Positions 9,282-19,885 of a DNA stretch of 64,000 bases are shown piece after piece (positions within the stretch are counted from its first letter, which is position 1; each line of letters starts with the position of its first letter). Origin of the DNA: Flavobacteriales bacterium (GTDB lineage: Bacteria; Bacteroidota; Bacteroidia; Flavobacteriales; Flavobacteriaceae); the NCBI GenBank assembly GCA_027067965.1, contig JAMOUV010000027.1, forward strand, positions 32,806 to 96,805. The letters are read 5' to 3'. The notes beneath the pieces are model-generated. The model saw only the letters and a program-made list of their open reading frames with translations, was not told the origin of the DNA and made no database searches. The position numbers were made by a program, and so were the translations under genes.

Positions 9282-9692
9282 ATGAAAATATTGGCATTGG
9301 ATTACGGAAAAAAACGGACGGGAGTGGCGGAAACCGATGATTTACAGATGATTGCCTCGCCATTAACGACGGTTCAAACGGATGTTTTGTTGGATTTTTT
9401 GGATAAATATTTGAAGGAAAATCAAGTGGAAACCATTGTCATCGGCGAGCCGTTGCGCGAAGACGGAACCCATAATGAATTGGAAACGGATATTATTCGA
9501 TTGATAAAAAAACTAAATAAAAAATTTCCTTCTATTAAAATTGAACGAGAAGATGAACGATATACGTCCAAAATGGCTTTTCAATCTTTGATTGAAGGCG
9601 GAGCGGGACGAAAAAAAAGGCGTGATAAATCCCTGACCGACAGGGTGAGTGCCGCTATTATTTTACAAGATTATTTAAACCGAAAAAAATGA
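9282..9692 (+). CDS. ruvX: Putative pre-16S rRNA nuclease / Holliday-junction-resolvase-like YqgF
   Basis: The RNase H-fold protein starts MKILALDYGKKRTGVA, the YqgF signature, with conserved IVIGEPLREDG and DERYTSKMAF. Length 136 residues is normal. A longer frame reaches back into the upstream gene but only the part from 9282 resembles the family. The stop overlaps the def start (ATGA), so the two are translationally coupled. Members process the 5' end of 16S rRNA in E. coli. Confidence 0.9.
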   Translation: MKILALDYGKKRTGVAETDDLQMIASPLTTVQTDVLLDFLDKYLKENQVETIVIGEPLREDGTHNELETDIIRLIKKLNKKFPSIKIEREDERYTSKMAFQSLIEGGAGRKKRRDKSLTDRVSAAIILQDYLNRKK

Positions 9693-10273
9693 TTTTACCT
9701 ATTGTCGCATACGGTATGCCCGTATTGAAGAAAAAAGCCGTTCCCGTAGATATAAATGCGGATTGGCTCGAGAAATTTGTTGAAAATATGTTTGAAACCA
9801 TGTATAAGGCATCCGGTGTGGGTTTGGCGGCACCGCAAGTGGATAAATCCGTACGTATTTTTGTGATTGACCCGGCTCCTTTTGCCGAATGGGACGAGTT
9901 GTCCGATGAGGAGCGTGAAAAATTGAAAAATGCCAAAATGGTCTTTATTAATGCGCAGAAAATCGAGGAAACCGGTGAGGAAAAAAGTTTTGAAGAAGGT
10001 TGCTTGAGTATTCCCGGGATTCATGAAAAAGTAAAAAGACCCGAGAAAATTACATTGGAATATTACGATTTGGAAGGAAAAAAACACAAGCAGACTTTCG
10101 ACGGAATTATTGCACGCGTGATTCAACATGAATATGATCATATCGAAGGCATATTATTCACGGATCATCTTTCCGCGCTCAAAAAACGTATGCTCAAGCG
10201 CAAATTGGATAAGATAAGCCGGGGCGATATCCAAGTGGATTACAAAATGAAATTTCCGAAAAAGAAAAGATGA
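9689..10273 (+). CDS. def: Peptide deformylase
   Basis: Removes the formyl group from nascent proteins with a bound metal. All three signature boxes are present: GVGLAAPQVD, EGCLSIPGI with the metal-binding Cys, and the HExxH box in QHEYDHIEGI. Length 194 residues. It overlaps both neighbours by four bases (yqgF stop and the start of the binding-protein gene), so it sits in a tight operon. Confidence 0.95.
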   Translation: MILPIVAYGMPVLKKKAVPVDINADWLEKFVENMFETMYKASGVGLAAPQVDKSVRIFVIDPAPFAEWDELSDEEREKLKNAKMVFINAQKIEETGEEKSFEEGCLSIPGIHEKVKRPEKITLEYYDLEGKKHKQTFDGIIARVIQHEYDHIEGILFTDHLSALKKRMLKRKLDKISRGDIQVDYKMKFPKKKR

Positions 10274-11382
10274 CACGAGGTTTCTTCCGGCTGTTTTTAC
10301 TGATTTTGCTTTTGATTTCTTGTCGTCATGAGAATAAAAATAACCTTAAGCCATCGCTTCATAACGATTACGCTAAATTCTTTGAACTTAGTAAGTTAAA
10401 GGACGGTTTTTTGCTTAAAGTAAAGGAGCCGTATCCGGGTGCGCGGCCGCAAATAATAGTGTTGTCACAAGATACTGCACACCGCCCGCCGTCCGATACA
10501 CTTTTTGTGACCGTGCCGGTTAAGAAATTCGTCGCCACCTCCGTGACACATCTGCAACCGCTTAAGGAATTGGGCGTACTGGACAAACTGCAAGGATTTA
10601 CCGATACCAAATATATCGCCGATCCGGAGATTATTGCAAGGGTTAAAAGGGGCGAGATCCTTGATGTAGGCCATGCCAATGCAATGGATATGGAAAAATT
10701 ATTGCAGCTTTCGCCCGATTTGATTTTTATGTTTGCCAGCGGTCCCGAAGATCAGCAGGATGATTTGTTGAAACGCCATGGCATCACACCGGTTTATGTA
10801 GCGGAATGGATGGAAACCCATCCGCTTGGACGGGCGGAATGGATTAAATTTTTCGGGATTTTTTTCGGAAAAGAAAAGCAGGCCGTTGATATTTTTGAAA
10901 AAATAAAAAATAATTACCTACGGCTCTTCTCCGGCGTATCAAAAACCGGGCGAAAGCCGAAAATTTTCCAAGGCGGACGTTTCGGTGATAAATGGTATGT
11001 GCCGGGAGGTCGTTCTTGGGCGGCACAACTCATCCGCGATGCCGGCGGTGAATATTTGATTGATAATCATGAAACGGCCAGCACTTTATTAAACAATGAA
11101 CAAGCGCTTTTGCTTTTGGAACAAGCGGATATTTGGTTCAATCCGGGTACTTGGCAAAGTATGGAACAGATACTTAAGGAATTTCCACAAGTGAAAAATA
11201 TACGGGTTTTCAATCAAAATCAAATCTATTCCGCTTACACGAGAAAAAATAGTGCGGGAAAAAACGAATTTTTTGAAAAGTCCGTACTTCACCCCGAATA
11301 TTTACTTGATGATTACCGGAAAATTTTTGAACAATCTCCAGATACCGCTTTTTATTTTATGCAGAAACTTTCCGGTAAATAA
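10270..11382 (+). CDS. Periplasmic-binding lipoprotein of FecB/BtuF type
   Basis: Signal sequence with lipobox (LLLISC, Cys at about residue 18), then a helical-backbone metal or siderophore binding fold: FVATSVTHLQPLKELGVLDKLQGF, ILDVGHANAMDMEKLLQLSPDLI, and a second lobe with PGGRSWAAQLIRDAGG. Likely captures an iron complex or cobalamin for an ABC importer. No permease or ATPase genes are adjacent, so the ligand is unknown. 370 residues; coupled to def by a start-stop overlap. Confidence 0.82.
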   Translation: MTRGFFRLFLLILLLISCRHENKNNLKPSLHNDYAKFFELSKLKDGFLLKVKEPYPGARPQIIVLSQDTAHRPPSDTLFVTVPVKKFVATSVTHLQPLKELGVLDKLQGFTDTKYIADPEIIARVKRGEILDVGHANAMDMEKLLQLSPDLIFMFASGPEDQQDDLLKRHGITPVYVAEWMETHPLGRAEWIKFFGIFFGKEKQAVDIFEKIKNNYLRLFSGVSKTGRKPKIFQGGRFGDKWYVPGGRSWAAQLIRDAGGEYLIDNHETASTLLNNEQALLLLEQADIWFNPGTWQSMEQILKEFPQVKNIRVFNQNQIYSAYTRKNSAGKNEFFEKSVLHPEYLLDDYRKIFEQSPDTAFYFMQKLSGK

Positions 11383-11570
11383 AATGAATTATCGTTTGCG
11401 GCCCTTCTTATTTTTACAACAGAATTTAACGGTCGAAAGAAAAATGGAATTTAGTAAAACGAGGATTGGATATTAAATATAAATCAATTTTAATATTCTG
11501 GACAAAATCTGATTTTTATGCATAAATATTCCGGAGTTTTTGATGTAAATTTACCACAAAAGAAATCAAT

Positions 11571-13796
11571 ATGAAGAAACCATATATAGTTTGGACCAAA
11601 GTCGATGAGGCACCCCAATTGGCCTCTTATTCGTTTTTACCCGTATTAAGAAAGATTTTATCGTCTGCCGGCATAGATATAGAGACCAAAGACATCTCTT
11701 TAGCCGGTAGGATTTTGGCAAATTTCCCCGATTATTTAAAACCCGAGCAAAGAGTTCCCGATGCCCTGTCGGAATTGAGCGAACTCACCGGCAAAAAAGA
11801 AGCCAATATTATTAAATTGCCCAATATCAGTGCCTCTGTTCCGCAATTGCAAGCGGCCATTAAGGAATTGCAAGAAAAAGGATTTGCGGTACCCGATTAT
11901 CCCGAAGAACCCCGAAATCCGGAAGAAGAAAAAATCAAAGAACGTTATGCCAAGGTGTTGGGAAGCGCCGTGAATCCCGTATTGCGTCAAGGAAATTCGG
12001 ACAGGAGAGCGGCAGAATCGGTCAAACGTTTTGCACAGAAAAATCCGCATAAATTGATGAAACCCTGGCCCGAAAATTCCAAAACCCATGTGGCCCATAT
12101 GACCGAAGGCGATTATTATGAAAATGAAAAATCCGTCACGCTCGATAAAGACACGGATTTCAAAATCATATTGGAAACCGACTCAGGCAAAACCATTGTG
12201 TTGAAAGACGGTTTGCACGGAGAAAAAGGCGAAGTGCTCGACGGGACATTCATGAGCAAGGAAAAATTGCGGGAATTTTACCGCAATCAAATCAAAGATG
12301 CCAAGGACAAGGATGTGTTGCTTTCCCTTCATCTGAAAGCCACTATGATGAAAGTTTCCGACCCCATTATGTTCGGTCATGCGGTTTCGGAATATTATAA
12401 AGATGTATTGGAAAAATACAAAAATGAATTGGAACAAATCGGATTTAATCCCAATTTCGGAATAGCCGATTTATATAAAAAATTAAAACGTTTACCTGAG
12501 GATAAACAAGAAGAAATCAAAAAAGCCATTGAAGAAGTTTACAAAAAACAACCCGATTTGGCCATGGTGGATTCCGATAAGGGAATTACCAATCTTCACG
12601 TACCCAACAACATTATAATCGATGCGTCCATGCCGGTGGTCATCCGGGACGGTGGGCGCATGTGGGGCCCCGACGGTCAATTGCACGACACCAAAGCCAT
12701 GATTCCCGACCGGACCTATGCGCGCATGTACCAAACCGTCATTGAAGATGCCCAAAAACACGGCCAATTCGACCCCGCCACCATGGGAACGGTCCAAAAT
12801 GTGGGCTTGATGGCCATGAAAGCCGAAGAATACGGCTCGCATCCCACCACCTTTGAGATTCCCGAAGACGGCACGGTGAAGGTTATCGATAGCGAAGGCA
12901 ATGTATTGATGCAACACCGCGTGAAGAAAGGCGATATTTGGCGAATGTCCCGCACCAAAGATATTGCCGTGAAGGATTGGGTAAAATTGGCGGTAAATCG
13001 CGGGAAAATTACCGGCTATCCGGTGGTATTTTGGCTCGATGAAAACCGCGCCCACGACCGTGAATTGATTAAGAAAGTCAAACGTTATTTGAAAGACCAC
13101 GACACATCCGGCTTGGACATCCGTATTATGGCGCCCGAAAAAGCCATGGCCTATACCTTGGACAGGGTTCGCAAGGGCAAGAATACCATTGCCGTTACCG
13201 GGAACGTATTGCGGGATTATCTGACCGATTTGTTCCCCATTTTGGAATTGGGCACCAGTGCCCGGATGCTTTCCATCGTACCTTTATTATCAGGTGGCGG
13301 GTTATTTGAAACCGGTGCGGGCGGTTCGGCGCCCAAGCATGTACAACAGTTTTTAAAAGAAGGACATTTGCGTTGGGATTCCTTGGGTGAATTTTTGGCC
13401 TTAACGGCTTCTTTGGACCATTTGTCCCGTGTATATAATAACAAGAAGGCCAAAATTTTATCGGAAACTTTGGATAGGGCTATCGAAAGGTATTTGGAAC
13501 ATCGCAGGTCACCGGGCAGAAAAGTTGGAGAATTGGATACCCGCGGGTCGCATTATTATTTGGTTCGTTATTGGGCCGAAGAATTGGCCGCCCAAAAGGA
13601 AGATCCCGAATTGGCGGAGAAATTTAAAAAAGTGGCCCGGGAATTGGCCGAAAACGAAGAAAAAATCTTGAAAGAAATCAGGCAATCCGAAGGAAGCCCC
13701 AAAGATATCGGCGGTTATTACCTGCCCGAAGACAATAAAGCGGAAAGAGCCATGCGGCCTTCCGAAACGTTTAATAAAATAATGAAGGATATTTGA
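11571..13796 (+). CDS. icd: Monomeric NADP-dependent isocitrate dehydrogenase
   Basis: Oxidises isocitrate to 2-oxoglutarate with NADP. The 741-residue size and the motifs [29 protein letters not shown] segment, [17 protein letters not shown] and [14 protein letters not shown] identify the monomeric class, unrelated in length to the ~420-residue dimeric enzyme. ATG start 189 bases downstream of the previous gene. The next gene is an E2 of a 2-oxo acid dehydrogenase, so adjacent genes may serve successive oxidative steps. Confidence 0.95.
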   Translation: MKKPYIVWTKVDEAPQLASYSFLPVLRKILSSAGIDIETKDISLAGRILANFPDYLKPEQRVPDALSELSELTGKKEANIIKLPNISASVPQLQAAIKELQEKGFAVPDYPEEPRNPEEEKIKERYAKVLGSAVNPVLRQGNSDRRAAESVKRFAQKNPHKLMKPWPENSKTHVAHMTEGDYYENEKSVTLDKDTDFKIILETDSGKTIVLKDGLHGEKGEVLDGTFMSKEKLREFYRNQIKDAKDKDVLLSLHLKATMMKVSDPIMFGHAVSEYYKDVLEKYKNELEQIGFNPNFGIADLYKKLKRLPEDKQEEIKKAIEEVYKKQPDLAMVDSDKGITNLHVPNNIIIDASMPVVIRDGGRMWGPDGQLHDTKAMIPDRTYARMYQTVIEDAQKHGQFDPATMGTVQNVGLMAMKAEEYGSHPTTFEIPEDGTVKVIDSEGNVLMQHRVKKGDIWRMSRTKDIAVKDWVKLAVNRGKITGYPVVFWLDENRAHDRELIKKVKRYLKDHDTSGLDIRIMAPEKAMAYTLDRVRKGKNTIAVTGNVLRDYLTDLFPILELGTSARMLSIVPLLSGGGLFETGAGGSAPKHVQQFLKEGHLRWDSLGEFLALTASLDHLSRVYNNKKAKILSETLDRAIERYLEHRRSPGRKVGELDTRGSHYYLVRYWAEELAAQKEDPELAEKFKKVARELAENEEKILKEIRQSEGSPKDIGGYYLPEDNKAERAMRPSETFNKIMKDI

Positions 13797-13828
13797 AAAA
13801 TTAGTAATTTCGCATAAACACGATAGTT

Positions 13829-15184
13829 ATGGCGCTATATAAATTAAAATTACCACACATGGGCGAAGGAGTTATCGAAGCCACGCTCACCCAATGGTTA
13901 AAAGAAATAGGAGATGAAATCGAAGAGGATGAAGCCGTATTTGAAGTGGCTACCGATAAGGTGGACAGTGAAGTGCCTTCCGAAGTACCGGGCATATTAA
14001 AAGAAAAGTTGTTTCAACCCGGCGATGCCATTAAAATCGGTGAAGTGGTGGCTATTATCGAAACCGACCGGGATGTGGAAGAAGAGGATGACGATTTGAC
14101 GGCACTTTTGGGTGGTGTCAATCAAGAAACGGAAGAAATAATGCCCGAAACAAAATCAACTTCCGAAAAACAACAGACGACTGTTATTTCAACCGAAAAA
14201 AGATTTTATTCGCCCTTGGTAAAAAATATTGCAAAAGTCGAAGGAATTACGCAGGAAGAATTAGACGCCATTCCCGGTACGGGACGTAACGGCCGGGTGA
14301 CCAAACGTGATATCTTGAATTATTTGAAAGCACGCGAAAGCAAGCCGCAGCAAGCAATGGCGAGCCGAATGACTCAAAAGAAAAAGGAAGCTCCCGCGCC
14401 GCAGCCCGCTTCTGTACCCCAAGGTGTTCCGGCAAGCGGTTATACCCCTAAAGAAAAAGGTATCATCATTGAACCGGGCGATGAGATTATCGAAATGGAC
14501 CGCATGCGCAAGTTGATTGCCGAACACATGGTGCGTTCCAAACATACTTCTCCGCATGTGCAATCCTTTGTGGAAGCCGATGTCACGAATATTGTACGTT
14601 GGCGTAATAAGATTAAAAATGATTTTTTGAAACGCGAAGGAGAGAAAATCACCTTTACACCTATTTTTATTTATCTTTTGGCCAAAACCATTAAGGAATT
14701 TCCGATGATTAACGTCCAAGTTGACGGCGATAAAATTATCAAGAAGAAAAATATTAACATAGGAATGGCGGTAGCATTACCCAACGGAAATCTAATTGTA
14801 CCGGTTATTAAAAATGCGGATGAATACAGTTTGTTGGGACTGACTAAAAAGGTAAACGATTTGGCCAAGCGGGCGAGGGAGAATAAATTACAACCCGACG
14901 AAATTATAGGAGGCACTTATAGTTTGACCAATATCGGTTCATTCGGAAATATTGCGGGTACCCCCATTATTCCCCAACCGCAAGTGGCCATTATGGCGGT
15001 GGGAGCCATTCGTAAATTACCTGCGGTGATTGAAACACCCGAAGGCGATATGATTGGAATCCGCCATAAAATGATTCTTTCCCATTCATACGATCACCGG
15101 GTGGTGGACGGTATGCTGGGCGGACTTTTTGTTAAACGCTTCGGAGAATTGCTTGAAAATTTTGATGTAAATACTGAAATATAA
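13829..15184 (+). CDS. 2-oxo acid dehydrogenase complex acyltransferase (E2)
   Basis: Acyl carrier and transferase core of a pyruvate, 2-oxoglutarate or branched-chain 2-oxo acid dehydrogenase. It has one lipoyl domain with lysine in EVATDKVDSEVPS (residues about 1-80), a linker, a peripheral-subunit-binding domain (YSPLVKNIAKVEGI...RVTKRDILNYL) and the catalytic domain ending in HSYDHRVVDGMLGG with His and Asp of the CoA-transferase active site. The substrate cannot be told from the sequence alone; no E1 or E3 gene is adjacent. 451 residues. Confidence 0.9.
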   Translation: MALYKLKLPHMGEGVIEATLTQWLKEIGDEIEEDEAVFEVATDKVDSEVPSEVPGILKEKLFQPGDAIKIGEVVAIIETDRDVEEEDDDLTALLGGVNQETEEIMPETKSTSEKQQTTVISTEKRFYSPLVKNIAKVEGITQEELDAIPGTGRNGRVTKRDILNYLKARESKPQQAMASRMTQKKKEAPAPQPASVPQGVPASGYTPKEKGIIIEPGDEIIEMDRMRKLIAEHMVRSKHTSPHVQSFVEADVTNIVRWRNKIKNDFLKREGEKITFTPIFIYLLAKTIKEFPMINVQVDGDKIIKKKNINIGMAVALPNGNLIVPVIKNADEYSLLGLTKKVNDLAKRARENKLQPDEIIGGTYSLTNIGSFGNIAGTPIIPQPQVAIMAVGAIRKLPAVIETPEGDMIGIRHKMILSHSYDHRVVDGMLGGLFVKRFGELLENFDVNTEI

Positions 15185-15193
15185 TTCTTTCCA

Positions 15194-15538
15194 ATGAAAA
15201 AAATACTCCTTGTCCTGGCAATCGTATTGGTGTTTTTGTTTTTTACGAACCCCGATCAGGCCGATTTTAAAGAATATGTACAAAAAATCGCTGTTGAAGA
15301 GGTGAATAAAGAAGCAGCCGTAAAAAGTCCTTTGCTGGATGGAATTGTTTCCACTTTATCCACAGTAGTAGCCGATGCTTATGTACGTGAAGATTATTAT
15401 TTCTTTTCCTTATATAAATTGGGCGATCATAAAATACTCGGCATTGCCAAACAGTTTATTTCTTTGAATCAACCCGATAAAGAAGCATTTAAAAAAATTC
15501 CGGAAATGAAGGAATTGGAAAAAATGTGGGAGAAATAA
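15194..15538 (+). CDS. Small membrane-anchored DUF4359-like protein
   Basis: 114 residues with one N-terminal hydrophobic helix (KKILLVLAIVLVFLFF) right after the start, then a soluble domain with FTNPDQADFKEYV and REDYYFFSLYKLGDHKILGIAKQF, the pattern of DUF4359. Function unknown. It follows the E2 gene by 9 bases in the same direction and probably shares its transcript. Confidence 0.75.
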   Translation: MKKILLVLAIVLVFLFFTNPDQADFKEYVQKIAVEEVNKEAAVKSPLLDGIVSTLSTVVADAYVREDYYFFSLYKLGDHKILGIAKQFISLNQPDKEAFKKIPEMKELEKMWEK

Positions 15539-15586
15539 AATGAATTGATTGGCGAATAAAGATAAATTTTTTATAAACTTACGTTA

Positions 15587-16774
15587 TTATTTTTGTTTGT
15601 AATAAGGATAAATCTCCTTGTTATAATAACCTAAAATCCGTTTGGCGCCTTGCAAACTTTTGCGTCGTTTTGGATTGTATAAACTATCTTCTGACCACAA
15701 ACTTTCTTCTTTTACTTCGCCCGTGGCATGAATAATCCGGCCGTTACCCGTATAAAACGCTACGTGGGTGATGCGCACTTTGTCACCGTTTTTGCTCCCG
15801 AAAAATAATAAATCACCCGGTTGTAACTCTTTGAGATTATCATCAAGCGGAATATCTTTTCCTATTTTGAATTGTTGCGATGCATCCCGGGGTAATAATA
15901 TGCCGAAATTATGAAACAAACTTTTGGTAAACCCGCTGCAGTCAAGCCCTTTAATGGAAGTGCCTCCCCACAAGTACGGAATGCCCATATAATCCGTTTT
16001 GGCTAATTGAATCATATCTTTGACATCGAACAATTTGCTATTGATAAAATGCCATTCTTCCAATGTAACCGCTTTGTCGGCGCCAATGTATGCTTTTCGA
16101 CCGTCCGGCAGCATGATATGATGGAAATAATCGCCTTGGGAAAGGAGTACCGCCACATCATTTTGTACCGCATCGCTAACTTGCCCCGATGCCGGATCGG
16201 TCTTTTCCGTCAAGCGGGCATAAGGAGCTTGCACAATAATTTTAGGTTGCCGGAGCCATTGGTTGAAATCCTGCCGGTCCATGAGAACCAATGCGGCTAA
16301 GTCCGTCCAGCCCAAATATCCCGAGGGCGTCCGGATGCGGTAAAAATCATCTTTTTGTTCGAGTATTTGAACGGGCATCCCCATAAATAATTGGGTTGAA
16401 AGTTCGGCCGAATGCCGGGGTTGGCTTCGTACGTTGGCCACCGAAAGCCGGATTACGCCGGTGAGATTTTTCCATTTTTCAGCCGGTAATATTCTGATAT
16501 TCTCATGATATGGAATGTTTTTCCGCTTCAATGTTTCCAGTAGCGCGTCTTTTGCTTCCGGCAGGTCGGTAACACCCGAAATGCGATAGGTTTTTTGGTG
16601 GGATTCCATACTGATTTCCCACACATGATCCCTTGGATCGGGAGCGTACCGCCTTTTTATGCTGTCTATAATCGATAGTAACTCTTCTTCGTTGGATTTG
16701 GCTTGTTCGGAAGACCGGAAATCACAAGAAGACAAGCCGATCAGCAAGAGTAGAAAAAGATAAATTTTTTTCAT
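15587..16774 (-). CDS. NlpC/P60 cell-wall peptidase lipoprotein with SH3 domains
   Basis: Lipoprotein signal (FLLLLIGLSSC), then two SH3-like regions (about 125-165, with IRLSVANVRSQPRH, and 190-235), then a NlpC/P60 papain-like domain at about 255-380: GIPYLWGGTSIKGLDCSGFTK carries the catalytic Cys and RITHVAFYTGNGRIIHATG the catalytic His. It probably cuts peptidoglycan stem peptides in the periplasm. It sits 10 bases downstream of murQ, which handles muropeptide sugars, so the pair fits cell-wall turnover. Confidence 0.9.
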   Translation of the reverse strand: MKKIYLFLLLLIGLSSCDFRSSEQAKSNEEELLSIIDSIKRRYAPDPRDHVWEISMESHQKTYRISGVTDLPEAKDALLETLKRKNIPYHENIRILPAEKWKNLTGVIRLSVANVRSQPRHSAELSTQLFMGMPVQILEQKDDFYRIRTPSGYLGWTDLAALVLMDRQDFNQWLRQPKIIVQAPYARLTEKTDPASGQVSDAVQNDVAVLLSQGDYFHHIMLPDGRKAYIGADKAVTLEEWHFINSKLFDVKDMIQLAKTDYMGIPYLWGGTSIKGLDCSGFTKSLFHNFGILLPRDASQQFKIGKDIPLDDNLKELQPGDLLFFGSKNGDKVRITHVAFYTGNGRIIHATGEVKEESLWSEDSLYNPKRRKSLQGAKRILGYYNKEIYPYYKQK

Positions 16775-16784
16775 ACCGGCAACT

Positions 16785-17609
16785 TTAATCCTTGTCTTTA
16801 AAAAATTCCTTTAAAGCGCGTCGTACCGAACCCCATTTTAACAATTCCGCTTTGGCCGAATCATAATCCAATCCTGTTTCTTCCATAATCATCCGGGTAC
16901 CGCGATCGACCAATTTTTGATTGGTTAATTGCATATCCACCATTTTGTTGTCTTTGACCCGTCCCAATTGAATCATGGCGGTTGTGGAAATCATGTTCAA
17001 TACGAGTTTCTGGGCCGTCCCCGCTTTCATACGGGAACTACCCGTGACAAATTCGGGCCCGACCACCACTACTACCGGATATTCGGCGGCCAAAGCCAAG
17101 GGACTTCCCGGGTTCATGGTAATGGCCCCGGTAGTAATGCCGTGCTCACGTGCCTTTCTCACGGCCCCCACTACATAGGGCGTGGTACCCGAAGCGGCAA
17201 TTCCGATGAGCACATCCCGCGGACCGATATGGTATTTTTTCAAATCTTCCCATCCTTGTTGATAAGAATCCTCGGCTTCTTCCACCGCTTTTCGTATGGC
17301 TTTGTCGCCGCCGGCTATCAATGCAATGGCCAAATCGTCTTCCACCCCGAAGGTAGGCGGTAATTCGGAAGCGTCCACCACACCGAGTCGGCCGCTGGTG
17401 CCTGCCCCGATATAAAATAAACGACCGCCTTTTTTGAGTTTTTCAACCACCGCTTTTGTCAGCGCTTCTATTTGCGGAATGGCTTTTTCCACGGCATAGG
17501 GAACGGTTTTGTCTTCATTATTGATATTTACCAAAAGTTCACGAATCGACATTTTTTCCAAGTCGTGATACTTGGATTCCTTTTCGGTTATTTTTTCAAA
17601 ATCAGGCAT
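16785..17609 (-). CDS. murQ: N-acetylmuramic acid 6-phosphate etherase
   Basis: Splits MurNAc-6-phosphate into GlcNAc-6-phosphate and lactate in cell-wall recycling. SIS-fold motifs FYIGAGTSGRLGVVDASELPP and the segment IGIAASGTTPYV are diagnostic, as is the GSSRMKAGTAQK signature. 274 residues. Located between glyA and the NlpC/P60 gene in one co-directional run with 10-12 base gaps. Confidence 0.95.
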   Translation of the reverse strand: MPDFEKITEKESKYHDLEKMSIRELLVNINNEDKTVPYAVEKAIPQIEALTKAVVEKLKKGGRLFYIGAGTSGRLGVVDASELPPTFGVEDDLAIALIAGGDKAIRKAVEEAEDSYQQGWEDLKKYHIGPRDVLIGIAASGTTPYVVGAVRKAREHGITTGAITMNPGSPLALAAEYPVVVVVGPEFVTGSSRMKAGTAQKLVLNMISTTAMIQLGRVKDNKMVDMQLTNQKLVDRGTRMIMEETGLDYDSAKAELLKWGSVRRALKEFFKDKD

Positions 17610-17621
17610 GGTAAATTCGTA

Positions 17622-18896
17622 TTAATAAGCAAATAAGGGTTTGCCCCGGGTTAATTCTTTGACTTTTTCTCCTATTTTTTCCAAATATGCATCGTCCGTG
17701 GCATGTGTAATCACTTCATCGATTAATTTGGCGATAATTTCCATATCGTTTTCATCGAAACCGCGCGTGGTGAGGGCGGGCGTCCCGATTCGAATTCCGG
17801 AAGTTACAAACGGCGATTTGTCGTCAAACGGCACCATATTTTTATTTACCGTAATATGGGCCTTGCCCAATGCTTTTTCGGCATCGCGCCCGGTAATTCC
17901 TTTGTTGCGTAAGTCAATGAGCATCATATGGTTATCCGTGCCGCCCGAAATGATATGATAATCCATTTCGTATAAGGTTTTTGCCATATGTTTTGCATTG
18001 CTGATAATCTGTTTTGCATACTGTTCAAATTCCGGTTGAAGGGCTTCATAAAAAGCCACCGCTTTGGCGGCAATTACATGTTCGAGCGGACCTCCTTGCA
18101 TGCCCGGAAATACGGCCGAATCAATCACCTGCGACATCATTTTAATTTTTCCTTTGGGTGTTTTAATGCCCATTGGATTTTCAAAATCTTCGCCCAATAA
18201 AATCATTCCGCCGCGGGGACCTCGAAGGGTTTTATGGGTGGTGGTGGTCACTACGTGGGCATAGGGCAGGGGAGAATTGAGCAAACCTTTGGCAATCAAT
18301 CCGGCGGGGTGTGAAATATCCGCTACCAAAAAAGCACCAACCGAATCGGCAATTTCACGAAAGCGCTTAAAATCCATATCGCGCGAATATGCGGAGGCCC
18401 CCGCAATGATGATTTTTGGTTTTTCCTTTTCTGCAGTTTCCGCCAAGCTATCGTAATCGATTAATCCGGTATCTTTATCCACCGAATAAAAGGCGGTTTG
18501 ATAAAGTTTTCCCGAAAAATTTACGGGAGAACCATGGGTTAAATGACCGCCATGGGCCAAATTGAATCCCAAGATTTTATCGCCCGGTTTGATAAGGGCA
18601 AAATATACTGCCGCATTGGCTTGAGAGCCGGAATGAGGTTGTACATTGGCATGGACCGCTCCGAAAAGTTCTTTGGCCCGGTCAATGGCGGTCTGTTCCA
18701 CTTGGTCCACTACCTCACATCCGCCGTAATAACGCTTGCGAGGATAACCTTCGGCATATTTATTGGTCAGCACCGACCCCATGGCTTCAAGCACTTGGTC
18801 GCTTACATAATTTTCCGAGGCAATAAGTTCCAAACCTTCGGTTTGACGCTTAATTTCGGCTTGAATTAAATTGAATATATGTGTGTCTTTTTTCAT
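17622..18896 (-). CDS. glyA: Serine hydroxymethyltransferase
   Basis: PLP enzyme converting serine and tetrahydrofolate to glycine and methylene-THF. N-terminal [19 protein letters not shown] and [16 protein letters not shown] are family signatures; the PLP lysine lies in [15 protein letters not shown]. Length 424 residues. First gene of a run with murQ and the NlpC/P60 gene. Confidence 0.96.
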   Translation of the reverse strand: MKKDTHIFNLIQAEIKRQTEGLELIASENYVSDQVLEAMGSVLTNKYAEGYPRKRYYGGCEVVDQVEQTAIDRAKELFGAVHANVQPHSGSQANAAVYFALIKPGDKILGFNLAHGGHLTHGSPVNFSGKLYQTAFYSVDKDTGLIDYDSLAETAEKEKPKIIIAGASAYSRDMDFKRFREIADSVGAFLVADISHPAGLIAKGLLNSPLPYAHVVTTTTHKTLRGPRGGMILLGEDFENPMGIKTPKGKIKMMSQVIDSAVFPGMQGGPLEHVIAAKAVAFYEALQPEFEQYAKQIISNAKHMAKTLYEMDYHIISGGTDNHMMLIDLRNKGITGRDAEKALGKAHITVNKNMVPFDDKSPFVTSGIRIGTPALTTRGFDENDMEIIAKLIDEVITHATDDAYLEKIGEKVKELTRGKPLFAY

Positions 18897-19071
18897 TGGA
18901 ATGTTTTTTTAACTTTAACTTTAACCTTAACTTTAACTTTGAAGTTTATTTGGTTGATTTATAATGTCTAGCATGTATTTTGTTTTTGTCTCATTGTACA
19001 ATTAACAAGTGATTATATTCTGTTATTTTATTTTTAATCATTTGGGTTTAAAATTCTTTTTTATGAATCAC
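18897..19071. repeat. Intergenic TTAAC-TTTAAC repeat tract
   Basis: Positions 18909-18940 are a near-tandem series of the hexamer AACTTT/AACCTT (TTAACTTTAACTTTAACC and onward). The same degenerate tract recurs at 25944-25974 and, on the other strand, at 480-505 and 707-728. The rest of the spacer is AT-rich and featureless. Confidence 0.5.
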
Positions 19072-19878
19072 CTATTTATTTTTTTGTTCTAAATTATGAA
19101 GAAAATCCGAGATCACCTTAATCATTTCACTAGGATTTTCGATATAGCTCATATGTCCGCCTTCTATAATTTTGAAATACAACTCCTTGTCTTTTTCGGC
19201 TTCACGTTGAAAAAAGCCGGGATCAATTAGTGGATCATCCTTGGAGATAATCCATGCGCTTGCATAATTTTTTTGGTGGAAAAATAATGAACTTCTATCC
19301 TTGCGGGTCATCATGCCGCGAAGGGCGCCGGCAATGCCGCGGGCGGGCATTTTCATGGCTTTTCGAATCAATTTATCGATTTCTCCGGAGAATTTTTCGC
19401 GGTTATAAGCGGCAAAAAATCCCGGAATGGTTTGGGACAAATAGGCATACTTGTCCTGTAAAACCGCTTGCACGCCCTTTCGCCGTCCTTCGATTTTATC
19501 CGCCGGGTCGGCATACGGATGGGAATTTAATAGAGTAATGCTTTGAACTTTTTCCGGATAGAGTTCGGCCAAAGCAAGAGAAATATATCCGCCCATACTA
19601 TGTCCTATAAGATGTACCTTCTCGATTCCTTGCATAGTCATTAACCGGGCAAGCATTTCGGCTTGTTCTTCCATGGTCAACACATCGCCGGTGAGACCGC
19701 TTTTGTAATGTCCCAGTAAATCGGGGAGGAATAAAAAGTATTTTTCTTTCAAAACATTAATAAGCGGTTTCCACATGGCAGCCGTTTCCGTAAAACCGTG
19801 GATGAGCATCACGGCCGGTCCGGATGGATTGCCTTTTATGCGGTAATGAATACGGGTATTTTTATAATCCGAATACAT
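19072..19878 (-). CDS. Alpha/beta hydrolase
   Basis: Alpha/beta hydrolase fold with oxyanion region VMLIHGFTETAAMW, nucleophile elbow GHSMGGY (Ser), an acid in ISKDDPLIDPG and catalytic His in IIEGGHMSYIENP. 268 residues, no signal peptide, cytosolic. Substrate not inferable; related proteins are esterases or C-C bond hydrolases. Eight bases upstream lies ribE in the same direction. Confidence 0.88.
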   Translation of the reverse strand: MYSDYKNTRIHYRIKGNPSGPAVMLIHGFTETAAMWKPLINVLKEKYFLFLPDLLGHYKSGLTGDVLTMEEQAEMLARLMTMQGIEKVHLIGHSMGGYISLALAELYPEKVQSITLLNSHPYADPADKIEGRRKGVQAVLQDKYAYLSQTIPGFFAAYNREKFSGEIDKLIRKAMKMPARGIAGALRGMMTRKDRSSLFFHQKNYASAWIISKDDPLIDPGFFQREAEKDKELYFKIIEGGHMSYIENPSEMIKVISDFLHNLEQKNK

Positions 19879-19885
19879 AATGGTT

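Noticed and set aside
12492..13100. 202-codon frame antisense to icd
   Set aside because: Lies wholly within the clear isocitrate dehydrogenase gene and has shadow-type composition rich in Phe, His and Gly.
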